In this document: piece by piece, positions 18,131 through 26,103 of the stretch
Numbering within the stretch: the stretch's first letter is position 1
Layout: every line of letters begins with the position of its first letter
DNA from: Fodinibacter sp963695175
GTDB taxonomy: Bacteria > Actinomycetota > Actinomycetes > Actinomycetales > Dermatophilaceae
Assembly (NCBI GenBank): GCA_963695175.1
Contig: CAVOGG010000001.1
Location: forward strand, 62,001 to 126,000
Direction: 5' to 3'
Length of the DNA stretch: 64,000 nucleotides
Notes under the pieces: model-generated
Databases searched by the model: none
The model's input: the letters and a program-made list of their open reading frames with translations, nothing else
Told to the model about the DNA's origin: nothing
Program-made: the position numbers and the translations under genes

Positions 18131-18808
18131 GTGCTCGCCGCCGTCATCGCCGAAGGAGTGGCCATCGCGCTGCTCGCCGTCCTGGTGCTCGGGCTGCTGC
18201 GCAGCCACGCCCTGATCCTGCGGGCCCTGCACGAGCTGGGCGCCGGCCTCGAGCTCGAGAAGGAGGCCACGGCCGCCGCGGGCCACGAGTCGTCGCCGGT
18301 CGGCCCGGTCGCGGTGCAGATCGAGCCCGGGGTCGTGCCCGCGACCCGGGCCGAGTCGAGCGCCGCGCACGACGTGGTCGGTGAGGACCTCGAGGGCGCG
18401 GCACAGGTCGAGCTCGCCGGCGCGGGCGCGCCGCACGACGCTCCTCGCGTTCCTCACCTCGGGGTGCAGCGTGTGCCTGACCTTCTGGGAGGAGCTCGGC
18501 CCGGACACCACCACGCCCGGCCGACGCCGACCTCGTGGTCGTGGTGAAGGGGCGCCCCGACGAGTCGCCGAGCCACGCTCGCCAGGCTGGCCCGCCCCGG
18601 AGTGCGCGTGGTCGCCGTCGAGCGAGGCCTGGGCCGACTACGACATCCCGGGTTCGCCCTACTTCGTGCTCGTCGAGGACGGCGTCGTGACCGGGGAGGG
18701 CTCGGCGACGTCCTGGGCAGCGTGCGCGACCTGCTCGAGCAGGCCGTCGAGGAGAGCGCCCACGCCCGGGCGGCCGCCGGGCGTACCGGCCCCGGGGCGG
18801 TGGGGTGA
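18131..18808 (+). CDS. MauD/TlpA-like membrane-anchored thiol protein, frameshifted
   Basis: GTG at 18131 lies two bases after the mauE stop. An N-terminal hydrophobic anchor (about residues 4-22) is followed by an acidic linker, then, after a frame change near 18425, a thioredoxin-like core LLAFLTSGCSVCLTFWEELG with a CxxC active site at about 18463-18474. Further conserved pieces VVVVKGRPDESPS, EAWADYDIPGSPYFVLVEDGVVTGEG and VRDLLEQAVEESAHARAA lie in successively different frames. About five indels are needed to join them. It resembles MauD, the thiol-disulfide partner of MauE. Broken frames are probably sequence errors, as the fold is recognisable throughout. Confidence 0.7.
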
Positions 18809-18942
18809 GCCACGGCCCGGGCGGGCGCGACGACCTGAGCCGGATCGACGCCGAGCTGCTCGCCGCGGGGGTGTACCCCGGGCACCCGCAGCCTGCACCG
18901 AGCCGCCCGACCCGCGACGAGCCGGTGGAGGCGCGCGGGTGA
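18805..18942 (+). CDS. 45-residue ORF, possible coupled peptide
   Basis: GTG at 18805 overlaps the preceding TGA as GTGA, and the ORF's own TGA overlaps the next GTG as GTGA. The product is polar and includes DDLSRIDAELLAAGVYPGHP, with no transmembrane segment. I know no family. Alternatively it is the displaced tail of the thioredoxin-like protein, given the many indels nearby. Confidence 0.4.
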   Translation: MSHGPGGRDDLSRIDAELLAAGVYPGHPQPAPSRPTRDEPVEARG

Positions 18943-19019
18943 GCGCGCTCGTCGTCGTGCTCGCCATCGGGCTGCCGATGGCGGTGCTCGCTGCGGTGCG
19001 GGCGACCTGGTCGCCTTGA
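18939..19019 (+). CDS. 26-residue hydrophobic peptide ORF
   Basis: GTG at 18939 overlaps the previous stop. The product is almost entirely one transmembrane helix (SALVVVLAIGLPMAVLAAV) with a short basic tail. It ends ten bases before the next membrane gene. Coupling on both sides suggests a real single-span peptide, but its size and the local frameshifts leave doubt. Confidence 0.4.
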   Translation: MSALVVVLAIGLPMAVLAAVRATWSP

Positions 19020-19028
19020 GGCGAGTCG

Positions 19029-19633
19029 ATGCTCTCGAGCATCAGCCCGTTCGGTGAGCGGGCCCGCGCCTCCCGGTGGTGGCTGACCACCCTGCCTACG
19101 TCGTCTCCTCGACGCTCGGCGGCCTCGCCCTCGGCTTCGTCGCCGCCTCCCTCGGTGGACTCGTCCCGGACGGGTTGGGTGGTCGCCGGCCGGCTTCGTG
19201 GTCGCCGCGCTGCTGCTGGTCGTGGGCCTGGTGCTCGACCTGCGCCTGGGCGGGCTCTCGCTGCCGTCGTGGCACCGGCAGGTCGACGAGGCGTGGATCG
19301 GGCGCTACCGCGGCTGGGTGGTCGGGGTGGGCTTCGGGGCCCAGCTCGGCTTCGGCGTCGTCACGATCGTCACGAGCTCGACGACCTACGCCGTCGTCGT
19401 GCTCGGCCTTCTCTTCGGGAACCGCCGTGGGCCGGCCGCTGGTCGGCGGGGTCTTCGGGCTGGTCCGGGCGCTGCCGTCTGCTCCTGATGGCCGGGTCGA
19501 CACCCGCGAGCGGCTCTGGTCGGCGCTGCTCCGGTCGAGCTGCCGCGCGCGGCTGGCCGAGTCCGTCGCTAGGGTGGGCCTGGCCGCGGGATCGCTGCTC
19601 CTGGCCTGGGCGGCGGTGAGGGGTGTGACGTGA
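19029..19633 (+). CDS. Polytopic membrane protein of the MauE/MauD cluster, frameshifted
   Basis: ATG at 19029 opens MLSSISPFGERARASRWW; the following hydrophobic blocks AYVVSSTLGGLALGFVAASLGGL, FVVAALLLVVGLVLDLRLGGL, WVVGVGFGAQLGFGVVTIV, TYAVVVLGLL, RPLVGGVFGLVRALP and VGLAAGSLLLAWAAV lie in three frames with about four breaks. Six membrane segments and the gene's place recall MauF or CcdA/DsbD-type electron-transfer proteins, but the resemblance is by topology and context only. The stop at 19631-19633 overlaps the next GTG as GTGA. Confidence 0.55.
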
Positions 19634-20184
19634 GGAAGACCGGCTTCGGCATCTCGGTCGACGTGCCCACCGGCTGGGCCTCGTCGCGTCCATCGGCGCC
19701 CCGTCGACGCGCCGCTCGACGCGCCCCTCGGCGCGACCCCGTCACCCGAGCGCGCGGCCTCGCACCGCAGGCGCCCCTCGAACCCCGCGAGCGCACCCTG
19801 CCGGTCGTGCACCTGTGCAGCCGCCCGTCCCTGCAGGCGTCGGCGACTTCGGCGCGGGTGCCATCGAGGTACTCGGCACCGAGGACGTCTTCGTCGCGCT
19901 CGTCGAGTACGGCTCCGACCTCGCCGACGAGGGGCTGTTCGAGCGGCAGGGCTGGCCGCGGCTGGCCCCGTCGCAGTTCTCGACCGGCCCGGATGTTCCG
20001 CGCGATCCCGGGCGCAGCGCGAGCCAGCACTTCTTCACCGCCGAGGAACGGGCCTTCTGCCTGTTCACCGTGGTCGGCAGCCACAGCCGGCGGATGGCGA
20101 CCGTCCCCCGCGCGGCCGACAGGTCGTGCGCTCGCTCGGTGCCGAGCCGGCCACGACGATGCCGCGCGGGGGGTGGTCGTGTGA
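19630..20184 (+). CDS. Uncharacterised soluble protein of the MauE/MauD cluster, frameshifted
   Basis: GTG at 19630 overlaps the previous stop. It opens with RKTGFGISVDVPTGW; the rest is best read in another frame from about 19795: PVVHLCSRP, then AIEVLGTEDVFVALVEYGSD, GLFERQGWPRLAP, FFTAEERAFCLFTVVGSHSRR, and finally RSLGAEPATTMPRGG in a third frame. No signal peptide or membrane span is seen. I do not recognise a family. Between a membrane protein and a light-chain-like protein, it may be an assembly or chaperone factor; that is inference from position alone. Confidence 0.45.
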   Translation: MRKTGFGISVDVPTGWASSRPSAPRRRAARRAPRRDPVTRARGLAPQAPLEPRERTLPVVHLCSRPSLQASATSARVPSRYSAPRTSSSRSSSTAPTSPTRGCSSGRAGRGWPRRSSRPARMFRAIPGAARASTSSPPRNGPSACSPWSAATAGGWRPSPARPTGRALARCRAGHDDAARGVVV

Positions 20185-21748
20185 GCACCACGACCACCGG
20201 GCGGACCACGAGCCCGACGTCCACGTCGCCCTCTCCGACGGCCGCGGCCGCACCCACTCGGCGCTGACGAGGCCCTCGAGTCCTCCTCGGCCTGGTGCGC
20301 CTCGTCGACGGCTGTCCCGGGGCCGCCGGATCGGTCGCGCGGCGTGCTGGTCGGGGCCGCGGTCGCCGGGTCGGCCCTGGTCACGGATCCCGAAGGCCTA
20401 CGCCCTGCTGCCGCAGACGGCCTACGCGACGATCTGCGGGCCGGCCAACACCGCCTCGAGCGGCTGGTCGATCTTCTGCGCCACGGTCAACAAGGGCGTC
20501 AACGCGTGCCCGCCCGGCAGCTTCACCGCGGGCTGGTGGAAGGCCGCCGACTCCTCGTGGTGCGGTGGTGGCTACCGCTACATCGTCGACTGCAACGCCA
20601 CCTGCACGAAGTGCACGAGTGGGTGCACCGACCACATCTGCGACGCGAAGTGCTGGAGCTGCTCGTGCCGCAGCGGGTCCACCGCGACGTGCGACCAGCG
20701 CAAGGAGTGCTGCAACGCGTTCCGGTACGGACAGTGCAACACCCAGGTGAAGTGCAGCGGCGGTGTGCACTGCCGCGTCGTGTCGTGCGTCCCGCCGTAC
20801 CGCTGGACGACGTGCTCGACGACGTCGTTCCGCAGCGACGCCACGGCCGAGCACAGCTCGTCCGTACCTGCCGCGTGGGGCCCGATGGAGCAGCTCTACA
20901 CGGCGATGGGCGGCCCACCGGTCCTACCTCAAGGCCTCGACCGGTCCGATTCGCACGATCGCCGACGGACGTGGTCGGTACGTCACTATACCAGGGCGGG
21001 CGGATCTGGTCGACGAGCACGACCGGCGGTCGGCCATGACGCACGTTCGTCGTCGAGCCGTACGCCGCGCCACGGCGGGCGCCTCGACGGCTCGGCTACC
21101 CCAAGGCCGCGCGCATCACCGGCCTCACTGACGGCGGGTGGATCCACGTCTTCCAGAACGGGGCCATCACCGACAGCGCGTCGACCTCGACCCACTCCGT
21201 GCACGGCTACCGCTGGACGATGTGGCTCGACAGAGGGCGCGAGAACGGCCACTGCAGTACCCCGTCGCGCGGATCGAGGACCGCACCGACGGGTCTGGAT
21301 CCAGCGTCTTCCAGACCGGCTGCATCGTCGTCAGCCCCAGACGGTGACAGCGGTGGGGGGATCCGCTGACCCGTGGGTCGAGGCGGACGTGACGGTGGCT
21401 GGTACCCGGGCCGCGTGGGTCGCCCGCGAGCAGGATCCAGCGCTTGGGCTTCTCGCAGCGGCCGCCACCGAGGCGCGAGGCCTCTGGCCCGCCTGGCAGC
21501 AGCGGCCGGGAGTCCGGGGTTCTCGGCTCCCGGTCGGGCGGTGGGGTCCCGGGCGGCACCGGTCAGCGCCCGAGCGCGCGGCATCTGGGGCGCCGGCTCG
21601 ACGCTGGGCGGTGCGCGGTGGCGTGCTCACCGCCTGGGAGTCCGCGGGCGGCGTCGAGGGCCGCTACGGGTTCCCGACCGCGCACGTGGTGGCCAACGCC
21701 GACGGGACGCTGACCGGCATCTTCGAGGGCGGCACGATCACCGTCTAG
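20181..21748 (+). CDS. Cys-rich MauA-like protein with LGFP repeats, frameshifted
   Basis: GTG 20181 overlaps the previous stop. After a poorly resolved N-terminus there is a hydrophobic stretch LVGAAVAGSALVTDP preceded by arginines, suggesting Tat export. The core (20434-20817) has 20 Cys in about 130 residues and includes ACPPGSFTAGWWKA, which aligns with NCPPG...ASWVAS around TTQ residue Trp57 of methylamine dehydrogenase light chain, then CDQRKECCNAFRYGQC. The C-terminal half has LGFP-type repeats (LGYPKAARITGLTDGGWIHV; GRYGFPTAHVV), known cell-wall binding units. A Trp108 equivalent and a heavy-chain gene are not seen. At least five frame changes occur. Stop codon is shared with selB in CTAG. 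Confidence 0.65.
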
Positions 21749-23240
21749 GTCGCCCGGCCGGCCCGCAGCGTGCGGGTGCCGTCGGCGTGGCGGATCGTCA
21801 CCGCCCTGGCGTCGAGCCGTTCGAGCACGGGGATGGCGACCCGTCGGCTGGTGCCCATCGCCCGCGCGGCGTCGCCGGGGGAGAAGCGTGCCGGGAGGGT
21901 CGCCAGCCGGCCGGCTGCCAGCTCGACCGTGCCCCCTGGCAGGGTCAGGCCGCCGAGCCGCACGGCCCGACCGGCCACCTCGGCCCCGGCGAGGTCGGCC
22001 GCACTGACGCCCTCGAGGAGCGCGGCGGGAGCCGGCTCGAGGGGGTGCTCGTCGAGCCACGCCAACAGGGCGACCAACGGCCCGGATGCCGTCGCCCCGT
22101 CCGGCGCCTTGCCGTCGTTCCCCGCCGATGCAGGCGGCTCGGCCGCGGTCCCGGAGCAGCGAAGGGTGCGGCGAGGGCGGCGGCCCGGCGCACGGCATCC
22201 CCCCGGCGGGTCAACGGCGGCGGCTGGGCGTCGAGCACGGTGGCACCGGCCAGCACCTCGTGCGCGGCGGGGTCGCGCAGCACGACCCGGTCGCCGGCGA
22301 CGAGGGGTATCAGGTGCGCCCCGTCGTCGAGCGTGAGCCGGGCGTGCTCGCTGCCCAGGGGCCGCACCCGCACCGCGGCGGAGGTGGTGCCGACGTGGAG
22401 GGTGGCGTGCGTCGGCATCCGGTCGGTGAGCCGGTGCAGCACGACGTCGACCACGCCGGTCGGCGCCGGCCAGCCCGGGGAGAGCAGCGCGCTGCCGCGG
22501 GGTGCGGCGTCGGCCGGCACCGCGCGCAGGTTGACGGCCAGCCGGGTCGGGCCGTGCGCCGCCTCGACCGGCTCGCCGTGCACCTGCAGGCCGCGCACCC
22601 GCACCGGCCGACCGTCGAGCACGAGGGCGCCACCACGCCGGACCGTGCCGGTGGGCAGGGTGCCGGTGACGACGGTGCCCGCGCCGGCGACGGTGAACGA
22701 GCGGTCGACCCACAGCCGCACCGGGGCGTGCGGGTCGCCCTGCGGGGCCAGGTCGGCCAGCGCCGCCAGGGCGGCGCGCACGTCGGCCAGGCCGGCGCCG
22801 GTGCGGGCCGATGCTGCAGCCACCGCCACCGGGTGGATGCCGTGCGCGGCGAGCCGGGCGAGTGCGTCGGCCGTGGCGGGGCCGGGGTCGGCGAGGTCGG
22901 CCCGGGTGACGACGAGGGCGATGTCGGTCAGCCCCAGCGCGCGCACGGCCGCGACGTGCTCCTCGGTCTGGGCCCGCCAGCCCTCGTCGGCCGCCACGAC
23001 GAGCAGCACCCCGGCCACCGGTCCGAGGCCGGCCAGGGTGGTGCCGACGAGGCGGTCGTGCCCGGGCACGTCGACCACAGCCACCCGGCGCCCGTCGACG
23101 TCGGCCCAGACGTGGCCGAGCTCGATGGTCATCCCGCGGCGGCGCTCCTCGGGCAGCCGGTCGGGGTCGGTGCCGGTGATCGCCCGTACGAGAGCGGACT
23201 TGCCGTGGTCGACGTGCCCGGCCGTCGCGACGACCGCCAC
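21745..23240 (-). CDS. selB: Selenocysteine-specific elongation factor, one frameshift
   Basis: The GTPase domain shows GHVDHGKSALVRAITG, DRLPEERRRGMTIELG, VDVPGHDRLV, and VVTRADL in place of NKxD. A translation-factor beta-barrel region VDRSFTVAGAGTVVTGTL follows, and the C-terminal winged-helix tail ends ARAMGTSRRVAIPVLERLDARAVTIRHADGTRTL. The frame changes once near 22155 (AALAAPFA to RCSGTAAEPP). Length is about 495 residues, short of E. coli SelB but usual for compact actinobacterial forms. GTG at 23240 is one base past the selA stop. It delivers Sec-tRNA to UGA codons with a SECIS element. Confidence 0.92.
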
Positions 23241-23241
23241 C

Positions 23242-24555
23242 TCAGCGGGCGCCGGTCACGGCGACGACCGCCCGCGCCACGGCATCATCGTCCTCCGGTG
23301 CGAGCGCGCGCACGTCGACGAGGGTGTGGCCGGCCTCGACGCGGGCCAGCACCGCGGGCTCGTGCCGGCGCAGGAGGGCCGCGCACCCCTCGGGCAGGGC
23401 CACCGCCCAGCCCTCGAGGCGCAGCGCCGGTGCAGACCCGCCGCCGACCCGCCCGGTCGAGGGCACCACGTGCGCCGGTACGCCGGCGGCGACGAGGGCG
23501 GCGGCGATGGCCGTGCAGCGCGCGTGGAGTGCGGCCGGCGTGGCGTCGAGCGCGACCAGGGCCGGCGGGCTCGGCCCGCGCAGGGTCGCCTCCAGCGCGG
23601 CCAGCGTCGTCTTGCCCGGGCGCAGGGCGCGGGCCAGCGGGTGGCGCCGCAGCCGCTGCACGACGTCGGCCCGGCCGAGCACCAGGCCCGCCTGCGGGCC
23701 GCCGAGCAGCTTGTCCCCGCTGCAGGTGACGACCGCAGCGCCGTCGCGCAGGGAGGTCGCGGCATCCGGCTCGTCGGGCAGCAGGGGGTGCGGTCGCAGC
23801 AGACCGCTGCCGATGTCGTGCACCACCGGTGCGCCCAGGCCGACGAGGTCGGCCACCGGGACGGCGCTGGTGAAGCCACTGACCGCGAAGTTGCTGGGGT
23901 GCACCTTCAGCACCGCGCCGGTGTCGGGGCCGACGGCGGCCGCATAGTCGGCGAGGTGGGTGCGGTTCGTGGTGCCGACCTCGCGCAGCCGGGCACCGCA
24001 CGACGTGATGAGGTCGGGCAGCCGGAAGCCGTCACCGATCTCGACGAGCTCACCCCGGCTCACGACCACCTCTGCGCCGGTGGCCAGTGCCGTCGTGGCG
24101 AGCACCAGGGCGGCCGCGCCGTTGTTGACGACCAGGGCGTCCTCGGCCTCGGGCACGGCGGCGAGCAGGGCCTCGCGCGCACCGGCTGCCCGCGGGCCCC
24201 GCCGGCCGGTGGCGAGGTCGAGCTCGACGTCGACCGTGCCGGCCGCGGCCACGAGCGCCTCCCGGGCGGCCGCGGACAGGGGCGCCCGGCCGAGGTTGGT
24301 GTGCAGCACGACGCCCGTCGCGTTGAGCACCGGGCGCAGCGTGGTGGCGCGGGCCGGCAGGGCCGCGAGCGTGGCGTCGACGACGCCGTCCGGGGTCAGG
24401 TCGCCCGCCCGCACGCGGCCCTGCGCCGAGGCCACGGCGGTGCGCACCAGGTCGCGGCCCAGGGCGCGAGCGGCGTCCTGCAGGCGCGGGTCGGCGAGCA
24501 CGGTGTCGGTGCGCGGCACCGAGCGTCGCGGGTCGGGGGCGTCGGGCTCGGCCAC
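23242..24555 (-). CDS. selA: L-seryl-tRNA(Sec) selenium transferase
   Basis: The 437-residue PLP enzyme converts seryl-tRNA(Sec) to selenocysteinyl-tRNA(Sec). Motifs include LNATGVVLHTNLGRAPLS, ELDLATGRRGPR, NNGAAALVL, SRGELVEIGDGFRLP, KVHPSNFAVSGF, and SGDKLLGGPQAG bearing the PLP lysine. ATG at 24555 lies 16 nt from the tRNA-Sec gene on the same strand, and selB follows 1 nt after the stop, so selC-selA-selB may be one transcript. Confidence 0.97.
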   Translation of the reverse strand: MAEPDAPDPRRSVPRTDTVLADPRLQDAARALGRDLVRTAVASAQGRVRAGDLTPDGVVDATLAALPARATTLRPVLNATGVVLHTNLGRAPLSAAAREALVAAAGTVDVELDLATGRRGPRAAGAREALLAAVPEAEDALVVNNGAAALVLATTALATGAEVVVSRGELVEIGDGFRLPDLITSCGARLREVGTTNRTHLADYAAAVGPDTGAVLKVHPSNFAVSGFTSAVPVADLVGLGAPVVHDIGSGLLRPHPLLPDEPDAATSLRDGAAVVTCSGDKLLGGPQAGLVLGRADVVQRLRRHPLARALRPGKTTLAALEATLRGPSPPALVALDATPAALHARCTAIAAALVAAGVPAHVVPSTGRVGGGSAPALRLEGWAVALPEGCAALLRRHEPAVLARVEAGHTLVDVRALAPEDDDAVARAVVAVTGAR

Positions 24556-24571
24556 CGCTCCTCCTCACGTC

Positions 24572-24667
24572 TGGCGGAGGCGGATGGGAATCGAACCCAC
24601 CAAGCCGAGCTGCTCGACTTCACCGGTGTTGAAGACCGGGAGGGCCACCAGGCGCCTGTACGCCTCC
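24572..24667 (-). tRNA. selC: tRNA-Sec (anticodon TCA), CCA encoded
   Basis: On the minus strand the 96-nt molecule starts GGAGGCGT and ends CCGCCTCC-G-CCA. The anticodon stem CCGGT/ACCGG encloses loop CTTCAAC with anticodon TCA at 24632-24630. The T arm is GTGGG-TTCGATT-CCCAT, and a long variable arm lies around 24601-24620. An 8-nt acceptor stem (one T-C mismatch at pair 8), long D region and long variable arm are as expected for bacterial tRNA-Sec. A TACCCT box (24680-24675) sits 7 nt from the 5' end. Confidence 0.95.
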
Positions 24668-24706
24668 GCTGGTGAGGGTATCCGAGGTGCTGGAAGGGTG
24701 GAGCCC

Positions 24707-25684
24707 ATGACGGTGCGGATGACCCAGTACGCGGCGGGCGGCGGATGTGCCTGCAAGGTGCCGATCGGCGAGCTCGAACGGCTCCTCGAGGGGGTCGACC
24801 TGCCCGGTGGCCCGGACCTGATCGTCGGCGCCGACGGCGACGACGCGGCGGTCGTGCGGCTCGACGCCGGCCGGGCGGTGATCAGCACCGCGGACTTCTT
24901 CACGCCGGTCGTCGACGACCCGTTCGACTGGGGGCGCATCGTCGCCGCGAACGCCATGTCCGACGTGTGGGCGATGGGCGGCGAGTGCGTCCTGGCGATC
25001 AACCTCGTCGGCTGGCCGCGCGCGGTGCTCGACCTCGACCTGCTCGCCGAGGTGCTCCGCGGCGGAGCGGAGGTCGCGCGTGACGCGGGCTGCCCGGTCG
25101 CCGGCGGGCACACCATCGACTCCCCGGAGCCGCTGTACGGGATGGCCGTGACCGGCATCGGCGACCCGAACCGGTTGCTGCGCAAGGATGCCGCGCGTGC
25201 CGGCCTGCCGCTGTCCCTCACCAAGCCGCTGGGGGTCGGTGTGCTCAACTCGCGGCACAAGGCCACTGGCGAGGTCTTCCCCGAGGCGGTGGCGTGCATG
25301 GTCGCGCTCAACGCCGAGGCCTCCCGGGCCGCGCTCGCCGCTGGCGCCGAGGCCGCGACCGACGTCACCGGCTTCGGGCTGCTCGGCCACCTGGCGACGA
25401 TGCTGCGGTCCTCCGGGGTCGGCGCGCAGCTCGACGTCGCGGCGGTGCCGCTGCTCGACGGGTCGCGGGATGCCGTGCGCGACGGTTTCGTCAGCGGTGG
25501 CACCCGACGCAACCTCGAGTGGGTGCAGCAGTTCCTCGACGTCGGGGCCGGGGTCTCGGACGACGACCTGCTGCTGCTCGCCGACGCGCAGACCAGTGGC
25601 GGCCTGCTCGTGGTGGGGGAGGTGCCCGGTGGGGTGGTGGTCGGGGAGACGGTCGCCGGGCCGGCCCGGATCGCCCTGTCCTGA
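24707..25684 (+). CDS. selD: Selenide, water dikinase
   Basis: The 325-residue enzyme makes selenophosphate from selenide and ATP. The glycine-rich N-terminus GGGCACKVP carries the catalytic position as Cys (C14), not Sec, followed by K17. DDAAVVRL, ISTADFFTPVVDDPFDWGRIVAANAMSDVWAMGG (read in pieces), GGHTIDSPEPLYGMAVTG and TDVTGFGLLGHL are typical. It diverges from selC with 39 nt between them and completes the Sec machinery. Confidence 0.97.
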   Translation: MTVRMTQYAAGGGCACKVPIGELERLLEGVDLPGGPDLIVGADGDDAAVVRLDAGRAVISTADFFTPVVDDPFDWGRIVAANAMSDVWAMGGECVLAINLVGWPRAVLDLDLLAEVLRGGAEVARDAGCPVAGGHTIDSPEPLYGMAVTGIGDPNRLLRKDAARAGLPLSLTKPLGVGVLNSRHKATGEVFPEAVACMVALNAEASRAALAAGAEAATDVTGFGLLGHLATMLRSSGVGAQLDVAAVPLLDGSRDAVRDGFVSGGTRRNLEWVQQFLDVGAGVSDDDLLLLADAQTSGGLLVVGEVPGGVVVGETVAGPARIALS

Positions 25685-25724
25685 ACCGGGCGTGGCCGGG
25701 CGCCCTCGGTGCAGAATCGGGGCC

Positions 25725-26036
25725 ATGAGCGGCGACGAAGTGGTCGAGGGAGTCGAGGACGTCGACGTCAGCGCCTTGGCGATCAACGTGACGGTGCCGG
25801 AGTCGCACCGGTGGACCGACACCCGGCGTGGCGAGGAGTTCGTGCTCAGCACGCTCAACGTGCGGATGCTGCCGGACGGCCACCTCGCCGTGAAGGCCTA
25901 CGGCCGCCCGGTGGCCGGCGGACGTGGCGCCTACGTGTCGTTCCCCGTCCCCGACGACCCGGTGCTGGCCGAGCTCGTGGCCGCGGCTGCCGACCGCGCC
26001 GGTCAGATCTGGGGCGCCCACCGCGGCCTGCGCTGA
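25725..26036 (+). CDS. Conserved-looking 103-residue protein, unknown function
   Basis: The small acidic protein has the pattern SALAINVTVPESHRW, EFVLSTLNVRMLPDGHLAVKAYGRPVAGGRGAYVSF and a terminal helix LAELVAAAADRAGQIW, so a compact alpha/beta fold is likely. No signal peptide or membrane span is present. I recognise no family. ATG at 25725 follows CAGAAT by 7 nt, pointing to a leaderless transcript separate from selD. Confidence 0.65.
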   Translation: MSGDEVVEGVEDVDVSALAINVTVPESHRWTDTRRGEEFVLSTLNVRMLPDGHLAVKAYGRPVAGGRGAYVSFPVPDDPVLAELVAAAADRAGQIWGAHRGLR

Positions 26037-26080
26037 CCACGCCAGGCACCGGTACGGCCCGCCACCGGTAGCACTTGGCA

Positions 26081-26092
26081 TACCGGCCAGTA
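26081..26092. promoter_or_regulatory. Imperfect palindrome upstream of acyl-CoA dehydrogenase
   Basis: TACCGGCCAGTA is a dyad with one mismatched pair, and it ends in the TAACAT -10 box (26091-26096) of the acyl-CoA dehydrogenase. Position over the promoter suits a TetR-type repressor of fatty-acid genes. The regulator is not in the window. Confidence 0.4.
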
Positions 26093-26103
26093 ACATGAGC
26101 CCC

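Noticed and set aside
17580..21748. Horizontal transfer or mobile element as the cause of broken frames
   Set aside because: No transposase, terminal repeats or tRNA junction occurs, and GC content and codon use match the surroundings.
23242..25684. In-frame TGA selenoprotein next to sel genes
   Set aside because: Neighbouring stops are not followed by homologous sequence; SelD has Cys at the catalytic position.
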